This document shows, piece by piece, positions 16,544 to 25,343 of a stretch of DNA of 64,000 bases (positions within the stretch are counted from its first letter, which is position 1; each line of letters starts with the position of its first letter). Position numbers and translations under genes: made by a program. Origin of the DNA: Enterovibrio sp045679545 (GTDB lineage: Bacteria; Pseudomonadota; Gammaproteobacteria; Enterobacterales; Vibrionaceae); the NCBI RefSeq assembly GCF_045679545.1, contig NZ_CP166194.1, forward strand, positions 3,162,001 through 3,226,000, given 5' to 3'. A model generated the notes under the pieces. That model was not told the origin of the DNA. It did not search any database and saw only the letters and a program-made list of their open reading frames with translations.

Positions 16544-17953
16544 ATGAGCCATAGCTCAACTCTGATAGCGTCAGATATCGAAGCGTATCTGCATCAGCAT
16601 GAAAACAAAGATCTGTTGCGTCTTTTGACCTGCGGCAGCGTAGATGACGGTAAATCCACCCTGATTGGCCGCCTGCTCTTCGATACGAAATTGATCTTCG
16701 AAGATCACCTTTCCACCCTTCACAAAGACAATGCACGTGTTGGCAATGCAGGCGAATCACTTGACCTTGCCTTATTAGTTGATGGCCTGCAATCAGAGCG
16801 AGAGCAAGGCATCACCATTGATGTGGCCTATCGTTATTTTTCAACCGAAAAGCGCAAGTTCATTATCGCCGATTGCCCTGGACATGAGCAGTACACACGT
16901 AACATGGCCACGGGCGCCTCTAACTGTGAGTTGGCTATTGTCATGGTCGATGCGCGAAAAGGGTTATTAACACAGACTCGCCGCCACAGTTATATCGTTA
17001 ATAAGCTCGGGATCCGACACGTTGTTGTGGCGATCAACAAAATGGATTTAGTCAATTTTGACCAAGGTGTGTTTGATGCCATTAAAGCTGATTATCAGGC
17101 GATGGCAACACAGCTTGGGATCAAAGACGTTCATTACGTCCCCCTTTCAGCACTCACTGGCGACAACGTCGTATCCAATAGTGACAACATGCCTTGGTAT
17201 ACAGGTCCATCTTTGATGGCGCTTTTAGAAGGTATCGAAATCAGCCGAGATCAAAATCTTGACTTAATGCGCTTCCCTGTTCAGTTCGTTAATCGCCCTA
17301 ACGATGGATTTCGCGGCTACTGCGGAACGCTCGCTTCCGGCATTTTGCGCAAAGGCGATGAAGTCGTGGCGCTACCGTCGGGCCAAAAGAGCACAGTCAG
17401 CGCAATCGTCACTTACGACGGCGAACTGGATATCATTGCGCCAAACAATGCTATTACCGTCACCCTTACCGATGAAATTGATATTTCTCGTGGCGACATG
17501 CTGGTTCACGCAGATACTGCACCCGCCTCTACAGACCGCCTAACCGCCAGTCTGGTTTGGATGGCACAAGACACCCTGCGAACCCATCGCGATTATGACT
17601 TCAAATTCGCGACGCATAACGTTACTGGCCGCGTAACCGATATCACGCACAAAATCGATATCAACAATTTCGAGACATTGGCCGCTGACGAACTCGCACT
17701 GAATGAAATCGGTGTGGTAGAGCTTCAACTCAATGCCCCGGTTGCTGTGGACCACTACGCTGATATTCGCAAGACAGGTGCTTTTATCGTCATCGATCGT
17801 CTGAGCAATATCACGGTAGCTGCCGGTATGGTTGAAGCGTTGCACACTCAGCTTGGCCCTCAGCAATACCGCAATTACAGCGCCGCCGAAGTCGCGCTTA
17901 ACCGCTACATTCGTGAACACTTCCCTGAGTGGGAAACAAAATCGATAGGGTGA
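16544..17953 (+). CDS. cysN: Sulfate adenylyltransferase subunit 1 (CysN), no APS kinase domain
   Basis: The GTPase subunit of ATP sulfurylase, whose GTP hydrolysis drives APS synthesis. It shows G1 GSVDDGKST (31-39), G3 DCPGHEQYTRNM, G4 NKMD, then beta-barrel domains related to EF-Tu. Its 469 residues match stand-alone CysN; the C-terminal APS kinase found in CysNC fusions is missing, and no cysC is present in the window. PAPS formation would therefore need an APS kinase from elsewhere in the genome. It is 53 bp after cysD; its end overlaps the long upstream extension of the next frame. Confidence 0.95.
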   Translation: MSHSSTLIASDIEAYLHQHENKDLLRLLTCGSVDDGKSTLIGRLLFDTKLIFEDHLSTLHKDNARVGNAGESLDLALLVDGLQSEREQGITIDVAYRYFSTEKRKFIIADCPGHEQYTRNMATGASNCELAIVMVDARKGLLTQTRRHSYIVNKLGIRHVVVAINKMDLVNFDQGVFDAIKADYQAMATQLGIKDVHYVPLSALTGDNVVSNSDNMPWYTGPSLMALLEGIEISRDQNLDLMRFPVQFVNRPNDGFRGYCGTLASGILRKGDEVVALPSGQKSTVSAIVTYDGELDIIAPNNAITVTLTDEIDISRGDMLVHADTAPASTDRLTASLVWMAQDTLRTHRDYDFKFATHNVTGRVTDITHKIDINNFETLAADELALNEIGVVELQLNAPVAVDHYADIRKTGAFIVIDRLSNITVAAGMVEALHTQLGPQQYRNYSAAEVALNRYIREHFPEWETKSIG

Positions 17954-18018
17954 TCAGCAAAGAAAGAAGCAGCAAAAAATCTGTAACTTTACGCGCTGAC
18001 AAAGAGAGTGACACACCA

Positions 18019-19092
18019 ATGACCGCCAAGGTTTTACATATCATCAATGACTTATCTCTCAATGGCGGCGCGCAGCGTTTCGTGATTGATTTGGTTTGTC
18101 CGCCGCCTGACGGTTATGAAATCCGCGTGATTACATTGGAGGACACCAATGATTTTCACGCAGACATGCAAGCACAAGGCGTCAAATGCTACGTGTGGGA
18201 CAAGCTTTCATTGAGAGAGAAATGGCAAATTTTACGCTGGCCCGATTTAATTCATGGCCATCTATTTCCCTCAATTTATATTGCCTTGGCGGCCTTTGGT
18301 AAGAAGCGTGTTCAGACCGAACACGCAACCCACAACCGTCGTCGCGATCACATATGGATGAAACCCTTCGAGTTTTATCTCTATTGGCGCTACCAGGCCA
18401 CCGTGTGTATCACTGAACAGGTACAGCAAGCGCTGGAAGACTTCTTACCGCAGTGGAAAAGTCATTACCAAGTCATCTTAAATGGTATTGATTTAAGTAA
18501 GTATCCGTTAAAGGTCAAGTCTGTACCTGCTGCCGACGTTCCGATCCGAATCGGCATGGTAGGACGATTTCATGCTTACAAAGATCACCCTACACTGATC
18601 CGTGCACTTGCTCTTTTGCCTGAAAGGTATGAATTGCATTTTGCTGGTGATGGTGATCGACGTGACGAATACCAAGCGCTGGTCAAATCGCTAGCACTAG
18701 ATAGTCGTGTCGTATTTCATGGTGTTCGCTCGGACATCCCATCCTTTCTTAACGACATGGATGTTTATGTTCAAAGTTCAATCGTTGAAGGGTTTGGTTT
18801 GGCGGCAGTTGAAGCCATGGCGGCAGGCCTGCCTGTATTGGCATCTCGCGTACAAGGCATGAGGGAAGTTATAGACAACGAGGCATCCCTGTTTGCTGTT
18901 GGGGATGAAAAGACGCTGGTGCAGATGATTGCCGCGCTGTGCGACGAAGAAGCAAACTACCAAGTGTCTGCACAGCATTCCATCTCACGCTGTCAGCATT
19001 TCACCTTATCCGCCTTTCGAGAGCAGTACTACAACACCTATCAATCATTAATAGGCGACAAGCAGAGGTTGGCCGATGGCAAGACCTCTTGA
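18019..19092 (+). CDS. GT4-family glycosyltransferase
   Basis: A 357-residue GT-B glycosyltransferase, probably acting at the cytoplasmic face of the inner membrane to extend the lipid-linked repeat unit. Visible are the N-terminal HIINDLSLNGGAQRFV loop, VILNGIDL, the middle GMVGRFHAYKDHPTLIRAL and the C-terminal EGFGLAAVEAMAAGLPVLAS, with the E-x7-E motif of retaining GT4 enzymes. The frame is open back to 17929 inside cysN, but the ATG at 18019 matches the family N-terminus. Donor and acceptor sugars are unknown. It overlaps the polymerase gene by 17 bp. Confidence 0.9.
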   Translation: MTAKVLHIINDLSLNGGAQRFVIDLVCPPPDGYEIRVITLEDTNDFHADMQAQGVKCYVWDKLSLREKWQILRWPDLIHGHLFPSIYIALAAFGKKRVQTEHATHNRRRDHIWMKPFEFYLYWRYQATVCITEQVQQALEDFLPQWKSHYQVILNGIDLSKYPLKVKSVPAADVPIRIGMVGRFHAYKDHPTLIRALALLPERYELHFAGDGDRRDEYQALVKSLALDSRVVFHGVRSDIPSFLNDMDVYVQSSIVEGFGLAAVEAMAAGLPVLASRVQGMREVIDNEASLFAVGDEKTLVQMIAALCDEEANYQVSAQHSISRCQHFTLSAFREQYYNTYQSLIGDKQRLADGKTS

Positions 19093-20323
19093 GCATTTGG
19101 CGGCGCTTGCCGTCATCTTATTTTTCGTTCCTCTAAAAGTAGATGTGTCTGGCATGTCCCTCTACCTGGCTGATCTCCAAAGTATTGCCGCGCTAGGTGT
19201 ATTGGGTATTGCCCTTTTTCGTGGACAACTAAAACAAACCACCATAAAAGGCATTGGCTTTGTTCTCGTGTTTGTCATTTATATTCTGCTGGTTGGAATA
19301 CTCAATGATGTTCCCTTTAAGTTGGTGCTGACTGAAATGGTGCAGTGGCTTTCTGTAGCTGCGTTTCTTGGCTTTCTTCACCAGGCGGGCTTGCTAGCTT
19401 CGCCTCGTTTTTTGTCTACCGTGACGCTTTATGCGTTCGCGGGTGCCATCTACACAGCAGCTTGGCACATAATGCAGCCCGGCTTTTCCGATTTCAAACA
19501 GCTAGCCAACACAAAATATTTGTTCGGTTTCTGCTGTGTGATGCTGTATCTGATGCGTGACCACATCCGCTTCAGTCACGTTTTACTTGGTATAGCGCTG
19601 ATTTTGCTAGTGATGTCTGGCGAGCGAAAAGCACTGCTTGGCGTCATAGTGATGGTTGCATGTGACTACGCATTTTGCCGCAAAGTGGGCGACCGTCGCA
19701 CGCAAGACACATTTAACATCTTAGGTTTCATGGTGTTGTTTGGCGCCATTATTGCCGCATTCTCCACCGGGTACTTGATAGGGCTTCCCGCCATGTTAGA
19801 CCATCTTGAGTTCACCCAATTTGACATTCTTTTTGCCGATCAGGAACAAGCTCGCTGGGATTCTGAAGTCTGGCGAAAGCTACTGCTCGCCAATGGCTTT
19901 TCCTTGTTTTTAGAGCATCCTATTTTTGGCGTCGGACCCAAAATGCTGCCAGAGTACATGGTGGATTATTTCTACAATCAAGAACTCGCCATCTATACCC
20001 ATAACTTCGCCCTTGATGTCGCTATTGAATATGGTGCAGTGGGGTTAACTATCCTCATCGGCGGTTTTGTACTTAGCATGCGCCAACTGTTTCGCCAACG
20101 TATGCAAAACCCCGTCGCATTTCTACTGGCCGCCTATATATTTGCGATGGTGCTATTTGTCGCTTTCAACACCACCATCATGTTTATGTTTTTATTTCCA
20201 TTTTTTGTTAACACTCGTATTGAGCTTGAACCCAATATTAAATCTTCAACCAACACACGATTGAACCACACCGCCACCACGGATAGATCTTTATCAAACG
20301 TCGTTATTCATAAGGATAAGTAA
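19076..20323 (+). CDS. O-antigen ligase/Wzy-type polymerase
   Basis: A 415-residue integral membrane protein with about ten to eleven hydrophobic segments and a large loop around 245-300 (DQEQARWDSEVWRKLL, LEHPIFGVGPKMLPEYM, YTHNFALDVAIEYGAVGL). HPIFGVGP and THNFxLDxxxEYG are typical of the Wzy_C/O-antigen ligase superfamily. As the only such protein in the operon besides a flippase and glycosyltransferases, it is probably the polymerase joining repeat units in the periplasm. The stop shares its last A with the next ATG (TAATG). Confidence 0.82.
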   Translation: MARPLEHLAALAVILFFVPLKVDVSGMSLYLADLQSIAALGVLGIALFRGQLKQTTIKGIGFVLVFVIYILLVGILNDVPFKLVLTEMVQWLSVAAFLGFLHQAGLLASPRFLSTVTLYAFAGAIYTAAWHIMQPGFSDFKQLANTKYLFGFCCVMLYLMRDHIRFSHVLLGIALILLVMSGERKALLGVIVMVACDYAFCRKVGDRRTQDTFNILGFMVLFGAIIAAFSTGYLIGLPAMLDHLEFTQFDILFADQEQARWDSEVWRKLLLANGFSLFLEHPIFGVGPKMLPEYMVDYFYNQELAIYTHNFALDVAIEYGAVGLTILIGGFVLSMRQLFRQRMQNPVAFLLAAYIFAMVLFVAFNTTIMFMFLFPFFVNTRIELEPNIKSSTNTRLNHTATTDRSLSNVVIHKDK

Positions 20324-21135
20324 TGAAATTCAGCCTGGCCCGACAACGCGCCTTCGACCAAACCTTACGCGAAACGGATTTCGTACTGGTTTACCAAATG
20401 GGCAAAGTTGGCTCGTCATCAATCGAAGCATCACTCGAACACGCAGAAATTCCAAGCTGGCACATTCATACCTTTGATGACAATGAAGAATTCCAGATGT
20501 ACCACAATACTGCTGATGTGGCCTGTTTCTTTGATTGGCCAGTGCGCACCGCTTACAGACTGACACTGGCACATCGCCGTCGAATACTGCAAAAGCGCGA
20601 CCACCTAAAGATCATTACGCTGGTACGCGATCCAGTGGCTACTGTGGTTTCCCGTTTTTTCCAAGATTTGCATATCCAGTTTATTTCAGGAAAAAAGAAT
20701 AACGCGATTCATGGCGATATCGATACCACGCTCAAGCACCTTACTGATGCGTTTGAAAACCAAATGCGTTTAGATTATTTCACTGATTGGTTTGATCGTG
20801 AGTTAAAACGCCAATTTGGTGTTGATGTCCTTAAACATATTTCCGACCCTAGCCAAACCCATTGGCACATTGAACAAAATGGTTGCGATGTTTTACTGAT
20901 GAAATGTGAAGCGATCAACCAATCTGCAGACGTATTGGCAGCCTTTCTAGAGCATCCAGGTTTCACGCTTGAGTCCAGTAATGAAGGTTCGAATAAGTGG
21001 TATTCGGCGTTGTATCAACGCTTTAAAGAAACCTATTCGTTTGAACGTTTGTTCCACCTTTATGATGCCCCACTGTATCGCGCCGTCTACAGTGAAGAAG
21101 AAATCGCGCGTTTCAAATCGAAATGGGGACAGTGA
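20323..21135 (+). CDS. NKWYS-family polysaccharide sulfotransferase
   Basis: A 270-residue protein with both PAPS-binding motifs of sulfotransferases: the 5'-phosphosulfate loop QMGKVGSSSI (25-34) and the 3'-phosphate motif VRDPVATVVSRF (about 101-112). It also contains NKWYS (224-228), the signature that names the family of putative capsular polysaccharide synthesis proteins. It would transfer sulfate from PAPS to a sugar of the repeat unit in the cytoplasm. Its placement with cysD, cysN and a DHH phosphoesterase in one operon supports this. The acceptor is unknown. The stop and the next start overlap by one base (TGATG). Confidence 0.85.
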   Translation: MKFSLARQRAFDQTLRETDFVLVYQMGKVGSSSIEASLEHAEIPSWHIHTFDDNEEFQMYHNTADVACFFDWPVRTAYRLTLAHRRRILQKRDHLKIITLVRDPVATVVSRFFQDLHIQFISGKKNNAIHGDIDTTLKHLTDAFENQMRLDYFTDWFDRELKRQFGVDVLKHISDPSQTHWHIEQNGCDVLLMKCEAINQSADVLAAFLEHPGFTLESSNEGSNKWYSALYQRFKETYSFERLFHLYDAPLYRAVYSEEEIARFKSKWGQ

Positions 21136-22178
21136 TGAAGACTATTCTCCATATCACCGAAGCATTTGGCGGTGGCATCCAGACAGCCCTGTGCAGCTAC
21201 GCTCGATCAACAAAAGACGACCCCATTCGTCATATTTTGCTCGCCCGATTGCGACCTAAAGATGATACAGGCATGGCAATCCAATCTTTGTTCAGTAACG
21301 TGATTACCGTCGAAGGTGGACTGCTCACCTTCTTTCGTGCTGCGCGTGATGCTGTCAAAGAAATACAGCCAGATATTATCCACCTGCATTCCAGTTTTGC
21401 TGGCTTCCTTGGTCGCTATTTACCCAAAGGCAACGCCAGAATCGTCTATACACCGCACTGCTATGCGTTTGAACGACGTGATATCTCTGATTTAATGCAA
21501 AACGTATATATGCATCTTGAGTCGTTAGGTCTTTCCCGCATCGATGTGGTGGCAGGGTGCAGTGAACGTGAATGTGAACTGGCTTTAGAGCTTGGTGCAA
21601 AACGGGCCGTCCATCTCAATAACTACGCAGATTTGAGCAGCGACCTACAAAATAATGCCGTCGAAAAAATGAAACGTCCGCCTTTTAATATCGTGGTGGT
21701 AGGACGAGTTTCTGCACAAAAAGACCCTGGTTTTTTATTGGAAACCGTGAGGCATCTAAATAGCTACCCTGAGCATGAGCAATTACATCTCCGATGGTTG
21801 GGAGGTGGCGATAACGAACACGAAGAAGCACTCAAAAGTGTTGGCGTCGATGTCACTGGGATGATCCCCCACCAACAAGTCATGCAAACATTGCAAAGTG
21901 CCGATCTCTGCCTTCACTGTGCCGCTTGGGAAGGTATGCCGCTAACGCTCCTTGAAGCTGCAAGCATGCAAGTACCCATGATTGTGCGCATTATTGGCGC
22001 AACGCAAAACCTCCCCTACCGATACATGGTGGATACGCCCGAGGCGATGGCAAAGCAAATTGTGGAATTTTGCCGTCACCCTGAAAACCCGGACTACCAA
22101 GCAGCCCTCGCACTGTTCAACAATGATTTTAGCGCTGAAAATCAGCGTAGCGCTTTGCTTTCCATCTACGAGGTGTAA
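21135..22178 (+). CDS. GT4-family glycosyltransferase
   Basis: A 347-residue GT-B glycosyltransferase: N-terminal HITEAFGGGIQTALCSY, PDIIHLHSSFAGFLGRY, VVVGRVSAQKDPGFLLETV in the donor-binding half and AAWEGMPLTLLEAASMQVPMI near the C-terminus. It resembles enzymes acting on capsule or O-antigen repeat units. The ATG at 21135 within TGATG is chosen over the ATG at 21123 because it couples to the upstream stop and fits the family start. Sugar specificity cannot be read from the sequence. Confidence 0.88.
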   Translation: MKTILHITEAFGGGIQTALCSYARSTKDDPIRHILLARLRPKDDTGMAIQSLFSNVITVEGGLLTFFRAARDAVKEIQPDIIHLHSSFAGFLGRYLPKGNARIVYTPHCYAFERRDISDLMQNVYMHLESLGLSRIDVVAGCSERECELALELGAKRAVHLNNYADLSSDLQNNAVEKMKRPPFNIVVVGRVSAQKDPGFLLETVRHLNSYPEHEQLHLRWLGGGDNEHEEALKSVGVDVTGMIPHQQVMQTLQSADLCLHCAAWEGMPLTLLEAASMQVPMIVRIIGATQNLPYRYMVDTPEAMAKQIVEFCRHPENPDYQAALALFNNDFSAENQRSALLSIYEV

Positions 22179-22181
22179 TGA

Positions 22182-23903
22182 ATGAACTGGGTAGTGGCGT
22201 TGATGATTGCTGGGTTATTGGGGGCACTGGTTTTCACCAGCCTCCGCCCCGCGCTGGTATTTGGCGCAGTTTTCACGGCTTTACTCATGGTTGATGTGGT
22301 GCCTGCCGATCAGCTTTTCAATAACTTCACCAATCCAGCACTCATCACCTTGGTTTTGCTGATTCTGGTGTCGGTGATACTCGAGCGAACCGTTCTAATA
22401 AGCGCGCTCGGTCACTGGTGCACACGAGGTAGCCTGCGCAGGGTAGCGCTGCAAACTACCGTTTCTGCGGGCTTACTGTCTGCGGTGATCAACAATACGG
22501 CGGTGGTATCAACGCTGATGCGCAGCATGACACAAAGTAAGCACCCCGGTAGCAAACTACTGATCCCTCTTTCATATGCCGCCATTTTGGGTGGCACTAT
22601 GACCCTAATTGGTACTTCTACCAATTTGTTGGTTAATGGCTTTACGCTTAATGCAGGATTAGAAGGAATACACTTTTTCGATTTCACCTTGGTCGGCGGT
22701 CCTTTGTTTATTATTGGCATCATGGTGATTGTTTTTCTCTCATTGCCTCTTTTGCCTCATCGAGATACCGCTCCAGTAGATGACACACACCAGTATTTGC
22801 TCGAATCTCGCCTGAGTGCCGATTCGCCGATGATTGGCCTTAGTGTCGAAGCCAGTGGTCTTCGGCATCTAGAAAGGTTGTTTTTGGTCGAAATCATTCG
22901 GGGTGATCGCGTGATATCCCCTGTCACGCCCAGCGAACCGCTGCAAGGGAACGACATTTTAGTCTTTTCCGGCGATCTGGAAGCGACACCTCTCCTAGCC
23001 AGCTTTAAAGGGCTAACCCTTAGTACACAAGGGGAGAAACTGCCTTCTGATAACTTAATGGACGTCGTGGTCGCTCCCCATGCGATGGTATCGGGAAAGA
23101 CCATAAAATCCCTCAATTTTCGCACCCAATTTGACGCGGCAGTGGTTGCGGTAAAGCGCGGTGACCACCAGCTTCGAGGCGGATTGGGTCAAGTCAGGTT
23201 GCAAGGTGGCGATTTGCTGGTATTGGCGGTGGGGGATGATTTTTATCGTCGCGATACGCTGGCGCAAAATTTCGTATTAGTGGGCGAACGCCAACAGGGT
23301 GTTTTTCTCAGCGCGCGACAATCCACACTGTTTTGTTTAGGTGCGGTCGCCGTATTGGTCGCGAGCTTTATGGATGTGTTGCCGCTGTATAAGGGGTTAA
23401 TTCTGCTTATCGCCGCCGCTATCGGAACTCGCTTGGTCTCAATTCACGACCTCCGTCGTCGCTTCCCCTTTGAATTGGTATTGGTGGTAGGATCGGCCCT
23501 AGGGCTTGCTCAAGCCATCAGTCAAACAGGTTTGGCGGACAACATTGCTTCAACCATGATGTCACTAAGCCAAAATAGTGGCCCATTTGGTGCCTTGGTT
23601 ATCTTATACATCGCAACGTGGTTGATGACTGAACTTATCACCAATAACGCCGCCGCTGCGATTGCCTTTCCGATTGGTCTCGCGATTGCCGCGCAATATC
23701 AGGTTGACCCGATGCCATACATCATGACCGTTGCGTTTGCCGCCAGTGCCAGCTTTCTGTCTCCATTTGGTTATCAGACCAACTTGATGGTGTATACCGC
23801 TGGACGCTACCAATCTAAAGACTATTTAAAAGCAGGTTTACCTCTTTCTTTGATTTATGGACTGGGCGTGATCACGCTTGTCCCACTTGCATTCCCTTGG
23901 TGA
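22182..23903 (+). CDS. SLC13-family anion permease with RCK_C domains, possible sulfate importer
   Basis: A 573-residue inner-membrane transporter: N-terminal helix bundle (about 1-190) with NNTAVVSTLM and LGGTMTLIGTSTNLLVNG, two soluble RCK_C/TrkA_C-type regulatory domains (about 200-375), then a second helix bundle (about 385-570) with ELITNNAAAAIAFPIGLA and SFLSPFGYQTNLMVY. The repeated SNT/NNAA motifs are the sodium- and anion-binding hairpins of the SLC13/DASS family, which includes sulfate and dicarboxylate carriers. In an operon with ATP sulfurylase and a sulfotransferase, sulfate uptake is the likely role. It overlaps nothing and starts 3 bp after the glycosyltransferase stop. Confidence 0.85.
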   Translation: MNWVVALMIAGLLGALVFTSLRPALVFGAVFTALLMVDVVPADQLFNNFTNPALITLVLLILVSVILERTVLISALGHWCTRGSLRRVALQTTVSAGLLSAVINNTAVVSTLMRSMTQSKHPGSKLLIPLSYAAILGGTMTLIGTSTNLLVNGFTLNAGLEGIHFFDFTLVGGPLFIIGIMVIVFLSLPLLPHRDTAPVDDTHQYLLESRLSADSPMIGLSVEASGLRHLERLFLVEIIRGDRVISPVTPSEPLQGNDILVFSGDLEATPLLASFKGLTLSTQGEKLPSDNLMDVVVAPHAMVSGKTIKSLNFRTQFDAAVVAVKRGDHQLRGGLGQVRLQGGDLLVLAVGDDFYRRDTLAQNFVLVGERQQGVFLSARQSTLFCLGAVAVLVASFMDVLPLYKGLILLIAAAIGTRLVSIHDLRRRFPFELVLVVGSALGLAQAISQTGLADNIASTMMSLSQNSGPFGALVILYIATWLMTELITNNAAAAIAFPIGLAIAAQYQVDPMPYIMTVAFAASASFLSPFGYQTNLMVYTAGRYQSKDYLKAGLPLSLIYGLGVITLVPLAFPW

Positions 23904-23914
23904 GGTTTCGAACC

Positions 23915-25228
23915 ATGCTTTCCGCCCTCATAAACCGCGTTCAGTCTATGACGCCAGATCGTCGTCAGTTTTTCGTTCACGCTGCGCTAGCTGCACTCTT
24001 TCGCGTGTTCGCGGCAGGAGCGGCATTCTTACTCAGTGTCGCAGCAGCTCGCGTACTCGGCGCAGAACAATCAGGCCTATTTTTCCTCGGTTTAAGCCTT
24101 GCTACGCTGCTCGGTACATTGTGCTTACTTGGCATGGATAACGCCATACTGCGTTTCATTGGTCAATCTCATGTCAGTGGTGACAACGAACACACCAATC
24201 AGGTATTTACGAATGCCTACGCAGCCGTCGTGCCTGTCGCCGTTTTATCTGGCGCGATAGTCTATTTTTGCGCACCTTGGCTGGCCAACGCCGTGTTCCA
24301 CAAGCCCGAGGCAACAGAGACCCTACGTTACTTTGCCGCTGCAATCCCATTTGTCAGCTTATTCTTCTTAAACGGATACGCACTTCAAGCTACGCGAAAA
24401 GTGATTGCGTCGGTATGCTCCATGCAACTGGGGGTCACAATACTCGCACTTCCCGCGTTGCTCTATCTCCCCTATATTCAGACCACACCTCTCGCCAGCA
24501 CTGCAGCGATGATATATGTATTAGCATCCGTGCTAGTGGTTATTGCAGGCTTGTGGCTTTGGTTCAACGTGCCGGCACATGGCATCAACACCTCAAATCT
24601 TCGCATGCCGGAACTTTGGGAAGCGGCGCCTAACCTTTGGCTTATTTCAGCAACTGGGCAAGCAATTCCTTGGGCATCGGTAGTGGTTGTTGGCTTCTTT
24701 GCATCGAGCGAAGAAATTGCATTTTTTTCTGCAGCCCAACGCACATCTTTGCTCATTAGCTTTATGTTGATGGTGGTAAACTTTGTCGCCGCACCGCGTT
24801 TTTCTGCTTTGTATAAAGCGGGCGAATTGGGACAGCTAAAAAGATTGGCGCAACTGTCGACACGGATGATGATTGGATTCTCACTCCCGATATTGCTGGC
24901 AGTTCTCATTTGGCCCGCGGCCATTATGTCACTGTTTGGGGATGCATTTTCGCAATCTGGACAGTTGCTTGTGATTCTCGCAATTGGGCAAACCATCAAC
25001 GTTATGACAGGTTCGGTGGGATTTCTACTCACCATGTGTGGCTATGAGAAAGACATGCGAAACATTACGGTTTTCGCAGGGGTATTGACCGTGACTATGA
25101 TGGTCGTTTTTACGTCTATATGGGGAATACTCGGTGCAGCCATCGCGGTGAGTTTGGGTGTCAGCACTCAAAATCTGTTAGCTCTGCACAAAGTAAAAAA
25201 AAGACTCGGCTTTTGGCCAATTGGCTGA
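23915..25228 (+). CDS. Wzx-like polysaccharide flippase
   Basis: A 437-residue membrane protein with about 12-14 hydrophobic segments and the MOP/polysaccharide-synthase pattern: N-terminal AGAAFLLSVAAARVLGAEQSGLFFLGLS, then GMDNAILRFIGQ. It would turn the undecaprenyl-linked repeat unit to the periplasmic side. The frame is open from a TTG at 23897, but the ATG at 23915 with TGAGG upstream is preferred. It is the last gene of the operon; 115 bp separate it from galU and no strong terminator is visible there. Confidence 0.87.
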   Translation: MLSALINRVQSMTPDRRQFFVHAALAALFRVFAAGAAFLLSVAAARVLGAEQSGLFFLGLSLATLLGTLCLLGMDNAILRFIGQSHVSGDNEHTNQVFTNAYAAVVPVAVLSGAIVYFCAPWLANAVFHKPEATETLRYFAAAIPFVSLFFLNGYALQATRKVIASVCSMQLGVTILALPALLYLPYIQTTPLASTAAMIYVLASVLVVIAGLWLWFNVPAHGINTSNLRMPELWEAAPNLWLISATGQAIPWASVVVVGFFASSEEIAFFSAAQRTSLLISFMLMVVNFVAAPRFSALYKAGELGQLKRLAQLSTRMMIGFSLPILLAVLIWPAAIMSLFGDAFSQSGQLLVILAIGQTINVMTGSVGFLLTMCGYEKDMRNITVFAGVLTVTMMVVFTSIWGILGAAIAVSLGVSTQNLLALHKVKKRLGFWPIG

Positions 25229-25343
25229 GCAAAGCCATAATTTAGTATCGTGACAGTATTGTCATTGGCAAATGGTATACTCCATAGCCTAAATAAAATC
25301 ACAAGACTTACAGTTAGTTGGACGTAAAATCTAAGGATATCTG
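25229..25343 (+). promoter_or_regulatory. galU upstream region
   Basis: A good -10 element TATACT lies at 25276-25281, but no well-spaced -35 box is obvious. Because no terminator is seen, some galU transcription may come from the polysaccharide operon. Confidence 0.35.

Noticed and set aside
9160..25228. cysDN as part of the cysteine assimilation regulon
   Set aside because: No cysC, cysH, cysI, cysJ or cysG neighbours; the genes lie tightly within a polysaccharide operon.
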